Assembly (NCBI RefSeq): GCF_030272615.1
Contig: NC_081415.1
Coordinates: forward strand, 264,420,925-264,458,924
DNA from: Cryptomeria japonica
Taxonomy: Eukaryota > Streptophyta > Pinopsida > Cupressales > Cupressaceae
Length of the DNA stretch: 38,000 nucleotides
Reading direction: 5' to 3'
The position numbers and the translations under genes were made by a program. This document shows, piece after piece, positions 9,647 to 19,035 of the stretch. The notes under the pieces are model-generated. The model worked only from the letters and a program-made list of their open reading frames with translations, was not told the origin of the DNA and did not search any database. Position 1 is the first letter of the stretch; the number at the start of each line of letters is the position of its first letter.

Positions 9647-11004
9647 TGTTGGATATTGTTGATAGAGAAATGTATTGTCATTGATGTCAACATATTTCTC
9701 TGTGTGTTAGTGTTGCAATCAGATAGGTTGAGTTTGTTTAGGCCGTGTATTGCAGATGAGATGATGTGGTTTAATGGGTTTAGAGATACTTATCTCTAGT
9801 TGATTCAACAGAATTTCCAGTGGTCTGCATGTTGATTTGATTGAGTGATGTGATCTGGTATTGTGGTTGGTTATTCAGTTATTCACTATTTGCAATGTTT
9901 GATGAATTCTTGTTTATTACTCTAAAATTGTAATATCTTTGGTTGTGGATGTGTGGGATGTGTTTTGGACATTGATGTGTGTCTTCAGTTTGAGTGGTTC
10001 ATGATTTGGAACTCCACAAGTGAATCTTTCAGTTTGTTAGTCAGTTTTGAGAATGTTCTTGAGATTTGGTATAATCTTGATGATGATTCCTGTGATGTGA
10101 GTTGTTGTGGTGCGATACACATTGCTTGTGGATGTTTCTAGATTATGTGTTATGCGTATTGTTGGTCTACATTGATCATTGTGTATGTTATTCATGATTA
10201 TCTTCAGTTCGGTGCTATTATTCATGTTATGCGACATTTATGGTATTATAGCATGTTGTGGATGATTGAGGTGTAATTATTGGAGGTGTTTCATATTTGT
10301 GGTAGTTGTTTGGGTCCAGACTATGTCTTAGCTGACATTGTTTTGGTCTGCATTCGTTGTTGTAGTGTGTATGGTTATATTTTTGGAATATGTAGTGTGT
10401 GGTGAGCCAACCTTGAAATATAGGTTGATGACTTGTATAAATGTATGTAATAATCATTGTGTAAGGTATCAATGTGGTATCTGCAAGTGATTGCAAATGT
10501 GTATGATTGAGTAAGTTTGAGAACAAGTGTTTTGATCATTCAGAAGTGTGAAGAAGTGTGTTACAAATCATATCAGTTAGTGAGGTTAATCAAAGTTGTA
10601 CTTAGGAATGTAGAGATGCTATTTCACCAGTTCATGATTCTCTAGATGCAATCGGAATATTTTTGTGAGTCAGTGAGACTTCCCTAAGGGTTGTAGCCCT
10701 CCAGGTTTTTGTTATTTGGGCAATGAGCTCTAGGAAGTGTGCATGAATACATGTGCATTCCCCATTGCAATAATTCACTTACTCCTAACATGGTATTATC
10801 TGATTGTGGGTGTGTTCCCACCATGGATTTTTCCTTAACTAGGTTTTCCACATCAAAAATCTTTGTGTTGTGTGCATTTTTTATGTGGTGATGTTTTATG
10901 CTTTCAATGTTAAGTTGTAGATTTGATTTGTGGTTTAGTTGCAAATAGTTTTTGAGAAAACTGATTCACCCCCCCCCTCTCAGTTTGTTGAATTATTGCC
11001 AACA
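9647..11004 (+). mobile_element. 3' LTR of element B (1358 bp)
   Basis: Bounded by TGTTGG at 9647 and CCAACA at 11004, a perfect 6-bp terminal inverted repeat, with the polypurine tract immediately before it. The LTR matches the C LTR (16356-17723) through shared blocks such as GTCATTGATGTCAACATAT, TGATGTGTGTC, CAAGTGAATCTTTC and CTTGTGGATGTTTCTAGAT. It ends in a C-rich tract followed by CTCAG and 26 bases to the terminus, the same layout as C and E. A hairpin GTGGG-TGTGTT-CCCAC lies at 10806-10821. Divergence from C's LTRs is clear, so B and C are subfamilies. Confidence 0.9.
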
Positions 11005-11640
11005 GTTTCTACCTTAACCAACTTCTCCATGCCATTTTCAACCACATATCAAACAAAATGATACTAAACATCAATGTGTTTGGTCTGGCCATGAAATGTC
11101 AGGTTTTGAACTATGTATATCACACTTTGACTATCACAATAAACTGTTACTACACCTTGTTTTATTCCAATATCTGAACACAATATTTTAAGCTAGATGG
11201 CTTCTTTACAAGCATGATTAGTTTACATATACTCAGCTTCCATAGTGGACAAAGAAACCACAACTTTTTGCTTACTCGTCCAACTAATTGCACCATCATA
11301 TAAAATAAACACATAAGCATGGGTGGATCTTTTGATATCAATATCACCTGCCTAGTCTAAATCAACATAACCATGAATAATAAGGGAAATCACGTCTCCA
11401 ACCAAATTACCATGATAACGCAAAAAATACTCTTAGGTACTCTTCTCTTTTGATTGCATCCCAATGAACTCTACCAGGATTAGACATATATTTGGAAAGA
11501 ACTCCCACTACTTGGGTAATGTCTAGTCTAGTACAAACCATAGCATACATCAAACTTCCAACTACACTTTGGTAAGGCACTCTTCTCATGTCTTTCATCT
11601 TTGATGGAGATGTAGGACAATCTAAAATAGATAATTTTGT
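11005..11640 (-). pseudogene. copia RNase H of family A minus copy, cut at its end
   Basis: Reading down from 11640: the SVVGSLMYAMVCTRLDITQ block (11598-11407), then GYVDLD-stop-AGDIDIKRST, SWTSKQKVVVSLSTMEAEYM, YCDSQSV and FHGQTKH. The catalytic acids of the three motifs (DLD, MEAEY, YCDS) are retained. Stops include TAG where Trp is expected in the DLDWAG motif and in KEAIW. The frame ends at 11005 in the segment corresponding to about 4110-4125 of the plus copy, where LTR B begins. This copy lacks the 449-bp duplication seen in the plus copy. Confidence 0.87.
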
Positions 11641-12440
11641 TCCAACTATAAAGGGAACACATAATGGTGTACAATACTACATGTTCAACCTTCGTAAAAC
11701 TGAATTCACATACTTACTATGGCCTAGCCATAACTTTTCTTAACTCTATCTCTTCCAATTTTCATCCCAAGAATATGTTTCGCTACACCAAGATCTTTCA
11801 TTTCAAACTTATCAGCAAGTTGAGACTTTAGTTCTAAAATCATACATTTCCCTTTACCAATGAATAACATATCATCAACATATAATGCAATGTATAGGAA
11901 ATGATCACCATCAAATTTATAATAAACATAGTGATATGATTTAGAACTTTCAAATTTATCAAACTCAATACATAGGTATCAAATTTCTAGTACCACATCC
12001 TAGGACTCTATTTGGGGCCAGACAAAGATTTTTACTATTTACAGACTATATTACTTTTACCTGTTACCACGTAGTGCTTTGGATGTGTCATATAAATATC
12101 CTCCTCCAAATCACCATGAAGGAAAGTAGTTTTCACATTCATTTACTCAACCTTTAAATCATAAGCAACAACGAAAAAAGCAAAAATCTAATGGATGTCA
12201 TTTTTAGCAATAGGAGAAAATATCTCATCATAATCAACACCCTCAACCTGAGAGTAGCCTTTTGCAACCAACCTTTCTTTATACTTTTGAATGCCTCCAT
12301 CTGAACCAATATTTTTCTTGAACAAACATTTACAACCAACATGTTTTCATCCTTTAGGCAGTGGTACAAGATCCCATGTGTCATTCTCTTTCAAAGTTTC
12401 TATTTATTTTTCCATGGCAATATTCCAGGATTCTGCATCA
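11641..12440 (-). pseudogene. copia reverse transcriptase of family A minus copy
   Basis: Minus-strand reverse transcriptase. The polymerase motif YVDD is at 11882-11871. Upstream, the frame shows the W-D-L-V-P-L-P finger segment, [31 protein letters not shown] and the VEQMNVKTTF region, where the first catalytic Asp of the DVKT motif is Asn. TAG stops at 12008-12010 and 11987-11989 are at the same codons as 2675 and 2696 in the plus copy. Around 12000-12060 the conserved KKALYGLKQ segment is disturbed by a rearranged or shifted stretch. Confidence 0.85.
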
Positions 12441-13690
12441 TTCATACATAATGCCTCTTCTAGGTTCATCAACATTATTATTCAAAGAAAAAATGCATCT
12501 CCGATCATCAGGTGAATACCTTTGACTTGGTTGTCTATGTCTTGTAGACCTTTGAACAATTTGAGTTGGAAGTTCGAGTTCCTCCTCTTCTGAAGATTTA
12601 GAGCTAGATGAGATCGCTTCAATGCCTTACCTATCAAGTGGTCTCAATTCAACTCTTTCAGGTGTAGAAGGGAATTGAATCACATCTTCCTGCTTAATCT
12701 ATTTTGGCTGCAATGTAACAAAAGGAGACTTAATTTATCTAAAAATAACACTTCTACTATGTGTTACCTTTTGTGCAACTGGATCCCAAAACTTCTATCC
12801 TTTCACACCATAACTATATCCAATGAAGATATATTTCACAACCTTGTTCTCTAACTTTGTTCACTTTTTTTTTGGCACATGTGCACATACCTTGCAACCA
12901 AAAACTCTAAGATGCCTCAATGAAGGCTTTTGACCTAAAAATGCTTCCATAGGTATTTGTATCAACAAGAGTTGATGTAGGAGACTTTTTAATCAAGTAG
13001 CAAGTAGTGGCAACAACTTCGGCCCAAATTTTTTGTTCTAGACCAATGCCACTTACAATACTCGTAGCCTTCTCCACCAGTGTCATTTTCATTCTTTTTG
13101 CAACTCCATTCTGTTGTGGGGAATGTGGAGTTATCTTATGTCTATTAATGCCACAATCTTTATAGAATCTATCAAAATCATTAGAGAATTTTTTTTCGCC
13201 ATTATCAATACTCAAATATTTAATTTTCTTTCCATTCTGCAACTCTATCATTGCTTTAAATTCTTTAAATCGACTAAAAAATTCAAATTTAGTTTTTAAA
13301 AATATACCCATGTCCTACTAAAATTATCAATAAATGAAACATAATATGTAGATTTCCAATGGAAGGAACATCTACAAGACCAAATACATCAAAATGAATA
13401 AGATCCAAAACACCACAAGATCTATGAGAACTCAAGTAAAACTGAATGTGGTTTTGTTTTCCATAAATGCAATGCTCGCAGAAATCAAATTCAACATTAT
13501 AATCATTCAAACCTTCAACAAGGTTTTTACATTTCAAAGTCTTTAGACCATTTTCTGCAATGTGGCCAAGTCTCTGGTGCCATAACATAGTCTTCTTTGC
13601 AACTAACTTTTCTTTAGAAGAAAGAGCACCCTTAGGCACCCAAAAACCATGTCCATCCACTAAAGGTGAAACCCTCAAATATTCTTATGA
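12441..13690 (-). pseudogene. copia integrase of family A minus copy; catalytic Glu changed to Lys
   Basis: Begins with the GAG-pre-integrase segment GFWVPKGALSSKEKL and the zinc domain (LWHQRLGH, CEHCIYGK), in one frame to about 13289. The core continues in a second frame (13311-12907). The catalytic Asps are at 13390-13388 (IHFDVFG) and 13206-13204 (SIDNG). At exactly 36 codons further, 13098-13096, the expected Glu is AAA (Lys): VAKRM for VERxN. The C-terminal PSLRHLRVFGC and YIFIGYSYGVKGQKFWDP blocks lie between 12910 and 12780, then the acidic linker to about 12450. The CAG at the LWHQR motif and in ELQNGKK are intact here, showing that the TAG codons at these sites in the plus copy are derived. 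Confidence 0.87.
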
Positions 13691-14090
13691 AGTATCCATA
13701 GATTTACTTTTAACATAAGTGTTATCACACTCAATAGTGTATGCCTCTAACTTATACAAACTGTTGAACCTAACACCTCCATAAATCACCATAACACCCT
13801 TAATCATTTTACATCCCACATCAGAAAAGACTACATGCACACCTGCATCTATCACTTTTCTCACAAACAATAAATTTCATTTCAATCCAAGAACAGCAGC
13901 ACACCGCCAATCCTTTTTAATCTACCATTAGGAAACCTAATGCTAACTTTACCACAACCAAAAATATCTAAATGTGAATCATCACCCAAGTACATCTTAC
14001 CTCCATTAAATTCTTCATAATAAAAAAACCAATCTCTATTGCAAGTCATATGAAAATATGCACTTTAGTCAATTAACCATTCAACATTAC
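13685..14090 (-). pseudogene. copia protease of family A minus copy
   Basis: Protease domain. The active-site region reads WLID-stop-SAYFHMT: the catalytic Asp (14070-14068) is kept but the next codon is TAA (14067-14065) where Ser is expected. Downstream are NRDWFFYYEEFNGGKMYLGDDSHLDIFGCGKVSIRF and, after a frameshift near 13880, VIDAGVHVVFSDVGCKMIKGVMVI to YVKSKSMDTS at 13685. The pattern of damage differs from the plus copy, which lost the Asp itself, so the two copies decayed independently here. Confidence 0.82.
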
Positions 14091-14099
14091 CTAAATAAG

Positions 14100-14671
14100 T
14101 AGCCAAAGCTACAATGAATGCATCCCCATCTTCCTTCTCGAACTTAGAATCCGAATTAAACTTCTTCTTTTTCTTCTTGTCTTGTTTGTTGTCCTTACGG
14201 ATGTGTCATGATTTACCACAATTCTAGCAAATGACTTTGGATTTTCTAGGAGATTTTGATCTCCTTCCGAATTTGGACTCTTCTTTCCTTTTTCCTTAGG
14301 TCTTCCACAAATAGTTAGGGATTCCTTCTAACTAATGGATACCTTCATCCACATCTCTTCACCAAGTAGGGAACCCTCCACATCTTTAGACTTTAAAACA
14401 ATAGTACTATTGATAGCCATAACAAGAGAATCCCATTAATCAGGCAAAGAAGAAAGCAATATCTGGCATTTCTCACCTTCATCAATCTTAACACCAATAG
14501 ATATTGATCGAGCCACCAAAATATTAAATTCTTCTAGGTGGTCTGCAATTCATCCACCCTCTTCCATCTTTAAGGAATATAATTTCTTCCTCAAGAATAT
14601 CTAATTTAATAAATATTTCGCTTAATACATTTCACCAAGCTTAGTCCATAACTTCTTTGTAGAGTTTTCTT
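14100..14671 (-). pseudogene. copia gag remnant of family A minus copy, N-terminus deleted
   Basis: Starts inside gag at about 14671 (STKKLWTKLGEMY) directly after the LTR and continues through ADHLEEFNILVAR, LLGEEMWMKVSISQKES and a Lys-rich basic stretch to the zinc knuckle at about 14230-14190. There the knuckle reads C-stop-NCGKS-stop-HIRKD: Trp and Gly/Cys positions are stops and the last Cys is lost. TAA at 14624-14622 and TGA at 14552-14550 are at the same codons as 36 and 108 of the plus copy, with the same 72-base spacing. No start codon remains because the first half of the gene is missing. Confidence 0.82.
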
Positions 14672-15548
14672 AGTGGAACAACTTCGTAAACTAACCTTCA
14701 GAGAAGGGTGATGTAAAAAATTTAATAGATCATTACAACAGTTACATAAACTTAACAAAAATAGATATAACAACATACGTACCACAACACAGTTATTTAC
14801 GTGGGGAAAACCCTTCCGGGAGAAAAACCCCACACTTCAAAAGCAAATCAATATATTATTCAGCAATCAATAAAAAAATACAATATACTTACAGAGAAAG
14901 ATCTTCATAGGAGTACCACTAATCAGAGATTCAAAAGTAACTCAATATCCATAAGACACATACAGACAACCTCTATCCCATGCACCTCATATATAGGAGA
15001 TGCAGTACAAGAAAACATCAAAAGGAATTACAAAACCATTGGCTAGAACTACCCAATAAAGTAGAGCCAGCCTTATCTCCAATATAGATGCCTTATGACA
15101 TGTCAAAACACACATCAACATGTGTCCCTCCCTTTTATAGCTCATTTATGTGTCTGACGCATTTTATATTTCCTATTTCAAGAGTCCAAATTTTCAAAGG
15201 TCGTAACTTGTGAACCAAGTGTCCAATTGATGAACCATTTAAAGCACCATAAAGCTTGTGAAGTGCTCTATCACCTCATAACCTGCTATGTCAGTTATGT
15301 CCACTTTTCAGGGTATTTTAGAGGGTCTAAAGTCCTCAAAATTAAATGTAAACCTTTCAGCGCACCTTCCAAAAATAAAAATTTTAATATCTTCAAGAGT
15401 AGATATGAGCTTGGAACAAAAATTTATCAGCATAATTATCTAGCCAATCTAAAGCTTTAGGGAGAATTTGCACGTTTTCATGCTCAAACAAAAAATTACT
15501 ATAAATAGTAACCTCATGTAAATGCAAGTTTGAGACACCATTTTCACA
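14672..15548 (-). mobile_element. 5' LTR of family A minus copy, missing its last bases
   Basis: On the minus strand it starts TGTGAAAATGGTGTCTCAAAC at 15548 and matches the plus-copy LTR (4269 onward) to about 14672, where it passes straight into gag. About 16-20 bases of the LTR end, the primer-binding site and leader are absent. An open frame antisense to the element, 15227-15460 (+), matches the antisense frame 4597-4355 of the other LTR (see findings). Confidence 0.82.
14983..15000 (-). promoter_or_regulatory. TATA-box candidate in family A minus-copy LTR
   Basis: Reverse complement is TCTCCTATATATGAGGTG, identical to 4825-4842. It is the longest uninterrupted identity I noticed between the two LTRs around the presumed promoter. 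Confidence 0.45.
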
Positions 15549-16194
15549 ATAGATACAGGGATTATATATCTTTTATAGAAGTTTCAATTAGGGGACATTT
15601 TCCATAAGAAAGCCTAGGACCAACATCTCAAGCAACATGTACATCATTTAGAACATATAGAGGAAATACTAAAAGAGAAATAGGGTAAATTCCCTTGCCT
15701 CAAAGGGGACCCCTCACAACCAACATCAGTACAGTTAATGATTATTGTTGATCAAATACTTTAGCACCATACTCTACACATGGATACAATAAAAAAACAA
15801 GTGACAAAAAGACTACAAAATACTAAGATGGTCGAGGACATAAAAAGATGCCTCATTTCCTAGTCTACATTAGATAATCAAAACATCATTGTAAGTTACT
15901 GAAGGAGAAATCAATCAACTATATCAATATTTCCTACAATGGACAAGCCTTGTGACCTAGACTAGAGATTAGATAGGTGCCTTGGATGGAATGATCCTGT
16001 AAAGATCACAAAACTATAATTCCATGAAGGATATGGATGATTAGGGAAGGGTAGATATTGAAACCTTATGTGACCAATACCAACAACTTCAATATTAGAT
16101 GGATAAGACCTGGAAGAGGTTCTATCAAACTGAGGCTATCTCACTTAACCAAAATCCTATAGGAAGCCTAACATTTTGCATAAAATATTAAGAT
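15549..16194 (-). other. old repeat DNA, probably downstream part of a Ty3/gypsy gag-pol
   Basis: No domain can be read. It lies directly downstream, in the minus orientation, of a gypsy gag zinc-finger segment (16195-16355), so it is probably the decayed continuation of that element, but frames are too broken to show it. It ends at the LTR start of the family-A minus copy (15548). Confidence 0.35.
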
Positions 16195-16355
16195 ACCAGC
16201 TATGTATAACGCTTCTTAGTATCATGACTAGGTTGACAATGATATTGACAAAAGGCTTTGGGATTATGATAAGATGGAAAAGGTTTAGAGGTATCTATCA
16301 TCTTAATGGGAGGAAGTTTCAACATATTAGTATTTATCAACCTTAACATTATAGT
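16195..16355 (-). pseudogene. Ty3/gypsy gag, zinc-finger segment
   Basis: Reading down from 16355 one frame gives NMLKLPPIKMIDTSKPFPSY, then HNPKAFCQYHCQPSHDTKKR at 16269-16210. This fits the gag C-terminus of plant gypsy elements, where a proline-rich LPP segment precedes a C-X2-H-X4-H-X4-C finger. Here the last Cys is Arg (CGT) and a TAG follows soon after. The segment is cut at 16355 by the LTR of element C, and the matching upstream part of gag lies beyond C at 27113-28560. Function would be RNA binding and packaging. The family call rests on motif shape and position. Confidence 0.6.
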
Positions 16356-17723
16356 TGTTGGATATTGTCAGATGAGTGCTACAAATATGTGCTTATGAGA
16401 TATTTGAGGATGTTTGAGAGATGTGTTGTCATTGATGTCAATATATTTTCTCTGCTTGGTACAGTGATGCAATGAAGTTATCTGAGTTTGTTTATGTTGT
16501 ATGTTGATGATCAATGTTTCCAGACTAAGGGGTTTTCATATTATTATCTCTAGTTGATTTAGTGTGAGTGTCAGAGGTTCGCATGGAGATTTGAGTATCT
16601 ATGTTGTGGCAAGTTTTTCAATTGTTCAGTGATGTCTGAGTGTTAGTATTATGATTTGCATTGCTTTGCATTGTAATATCTTGATCTACGGATTTGGGAA
16701 TATGTTTGGGAAATTGATGTGTGTCCTCAATTGAAGTAATTCATGATTTGGAGGTCCACAAGTGAATCTTTCGGTTTGATAGTTAGCTTAGTTGATGTTC
16801 TTGAGGTCTGATATGATGATAATGATGATTCTAGTAATTTGAATTGATGCAGATGTCATTGTGGTAATTCATCATGCTTGTGGATGTTTCTAGATCATGT
16901 GTCATTCATGTTGGTGGTTTTCATTGATTGGTGAGTGCGTTATTAATGATTTTCCCTGGTATAGTGGTGTTCTTCATGTTCTTGGTCGACATGATGATTG
17001 TAGCTTGTTGTAGATGTTTGAGACATAATTATTGGATGTGTTTCATGTTCAAGGTGGTAAATTAGGTCCATGATATGTCTTAGCCGACATTGTTTTGGTC
17101 CACATATGATATTGTGTCGTGTTTGGTTATTTTCTTGTAATTAGGTGATGTGTGTTGAGCCGACCTTGATGATATTGAATCAAGGTTGATGTCATGAATA
17201 AATAAATGTAATAACACTATGTGAGGCATGATGTGTGTATGTATGAATAATGTATCAATCCTTCGGTAACAGAGAATAAGTGTGGAGAAGTAAGTGAAAG
17301 ATGTTTTGTACTTAACCAAAATTGTAACAAGGCATTGAGGATGCCATTTTGCAATTCATGATTTTTTGAAAGTGATCTGAATTTGTTTGTAAGGAAGCGA
17401 GCCTTTCCCAGGGTTGCACCCCTCCTTGTTATTTGTCTTGAGTAGTGAGCTCTAGGGAGTGTGCCTAAATACATGTGCATTCCCCATTGTAATATTTCAT
17501 ATACTTCTAACAAGGTATCATCATATTGTGGGTAGGTTCCCACCGTGGGTTTTCCCTTGACTAAGTTTTCCAAGTCAAAAATTTTGGTGTTAAGTGTGTT
17601 CATGTTGTATGGTTGATTTATGCTTTCATTGTTAGTTATTATATCTGAGATGAAAGTAAATTGTCGCAAGTTTTGGTGACAACTAATTCACCCCACCCTT
17701 AGTTGTCTTCCCTATTTTTATCA
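16356..17723 (+). mobile_element. 5' LTR of element C (1368 bp)
   Basis: Starts TGTTGGATATTG and ends TTTTATCA two bases before the primer-binding site. The first 500 bp match the truncated 3' LTR at 26614-27112; visible differences between the two show that insertion is not recent. The hairpin GTGGG-TAGGTT-CCCAC lies at 17528-17543. A 150-codon antisense frame (17669-17217) partly matches an antisense frame in LTR B; it is probably a by-product of conserved LTR sequence. Confidence 0.92.
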
Positions 17724-17725
17724 AT

Positions 17726-17737
17726 TGGTATTAGAGC
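17726..17737 (+). promoter_or_regulatory. primer-binding site (initiator Met tRNA)
   Basis: TGGTATTAGAGC two bases after the LTR. It matches the usual plant copia site TGGTATCAGAGC, complementary to the 3' end of initiator methionine tRNA, with one C-to-T change. Confidence 0.88.
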
Positions 17738-17778
17738 AGGTTGCTCTGGGTAAGTTTAATAGCTTAAGGTGATTTGGG

Positions 17779-18625
17779 ATGGTGACATTTAAGAAGGATA
17801 GTCTGAGATTTGATGGAGCTAACTACTCTCTTCGGAAGAGCTGGACGAAGTGTCACTTGAGATGCATTGTTGAAGATTAATGGAAGGTTACTAAAGACAA
17901 CTATATTGTTCCTGTAAATGGTCCTTCAACTCCGAATGAGATTAAGGAAGCTGAATATAATATCAGGGCTAAGGAAGCATTGTTGAGCACTTTGACTGAT
18001 TCAGAAATGACAAATGTCATGGATTTGTGGATTACTCATGACATCTAGAAGAAGTTGGAAAACTTGTATGAAGGTGACAGCTATGTGAAGATTGCCATGT
18101 TGTAGAGTCTTAAGGGTAAATATGAGAATATCACTTCTTTCATGAAAAAAGTTAATGATCTTGTGTGCAATATCAGATGTGCTAGTGGGACATTGGATGA
18201 ATCATACATTGTTTCTAAAGTGCTCAAATCCTTACCTACATCATACAAACACAAAGTTGTTGCTATTGAGGAGATCCAAAATGTGACTAATGTATCTAGA
18301 GACATGTTGATTGGTAAGCTCTCAACTTTTGAGTTAGATGAGTTTGGTGAATCCCTTCCTAAGGTAGAATTTGCATTCAAAGATACTATTTCCAAAAAGG
18401 ATAAGCAGAGATATGATCTGGGTGAAATTTCTTCAAGGAGGATATCCAGATATGAGAAAGACATGAAAGAGCCTGATGAGCTTGAAGCACTTATTGTTAG
18501 GATATTACCTAAGGGATCCAGTAAGTATGAAGGAAAGTTGCCTCTTAAATATTTTCATGTAATAGATTAGGACATTTTTCCTCAAGGTGTCTGGAAAGAG
18601 TTCCTAGGAAACCCTACAAGCCTAA
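17779..18625 (+). pseudogene. copia gag of element C
   Basis: ATG at 17779, 42 bases after the primer-binding site, opens MVTFKKDSLRFDGANYSL, the usual copia gag start. One frame runs to 18570 with stops at 17878 (TAA), 18046 (TAG, Trp expected) and 18103 (TAG, Gln expected). It shows SLKGKYENITSFMKKVNDL, VLKSLPTSYKHKVVAIEE, MLIGKLSTFELDEFGESLPK and an Arg/Glu-rich basic part. The zinc knuckle follows in another frame after a one-base shift: a Tyr replaces the first Cys, then C-NRLGHFSSRC (about 18560-18593). Apart from these changes the gene is full length. Confidence 0.9.
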
Positions 18626-19035
18626 ACATCAGATTAAATGCTATTATACTAATGATGAAGGTGTGATTGATGATGAATCTAACAAAGGAAATTCAAGTGA
18701 TAATGAATGGGTGTTTATTGCTATCAAGGAAGATGATCCAATACCTACAAATTCTGCTAGATGTATTAATGAGGAAAGAGCTTTGGTTGCACAAGTTGAA
18801 GAGAAAGATGAATGGGTAATTGACAATGGATAGAAATTTTTTTGTAAGCTTGCAAAAGTATGATGGTGGTGTTGTTAGGTTTGGTGATGACAAAGATGGT
18901 ATAATCTGTGGTAGAGGTTCTATTTCTCTTGATGGTAAGAACAATACTGATGATGTCTTGTATGTAGAAGGATTGAAGCAGAATATTTTGAGTGTTGGAC
19001 AAATGGTTGATAAAGGGATATGATCTACAATTCAA
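18626..19035 (+). pseudogene. copia protease of element C with active-site deletion
   Basis: The linker continues in frame to EWVIDNG (about 18808-18830). The family has D-S-G-C-S-x-H-M-T here; after DNG the residues up to the Met-Asp-Arg-Asn segment are gone, so a deletion of roughly six codons removed the active-site loop. The rest is open from 18820 as RNFFVSLQKYDGGVVRFGDD, GRGSISLDGK and LKQNILSVGQMVDKG, ending with TGA at 19021. The family assignment is clear from order and the LKQNILSVGQ motif; it cannot be active. Confidence 0.87.

Larger units (their letters stand above)
8770..11004 (+). mobile_element. Ty1/copia element B, 3' part only
   Basis: Contains the last part of pol (RNase H), a non-coding stretch with repeated polypurine tracts, and one complete LTR. 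Everything upstream of RNase H is missing. The right end, CCAACA at 10999-11004, directly meets the minus-strand family-A element at 11005, in the middle of A's RNase H, so B inserted into A. The left counterpart of A, B's 5' half and the matching target duplication were lost by deletion. B is a close relative of element C: RNase H, spacer and LTR are alignable along their length. Confidence 0.88.
11005..15548 (-). mobile_element. Ty1/copia element, family A, minus-strand copy (both ends altered)
   Basis: Second member of family A. It reads right to left: LTR (15548-14672), gag remnant, protease, integrase, reverse transcriptase, RNase H, stopping at 11005 where LTR B begins. At the 5' side the LTR is joined directly to the middle of gag, so the last bases of the LTR, the primer-binding site, the leader and the gag N-terminus are missing. 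The 3' LTR is gone with whatever lay beyond element B. Several in-frame stops are shared with the plus-strand copy, others are private. Confidence 0.92.

Noticed and set aside
18081-18464. 127-codon minus-strand open frame
   Set aside because: It is the antisense of the copia gag of element C, which has clear family motifs on the plus strand.
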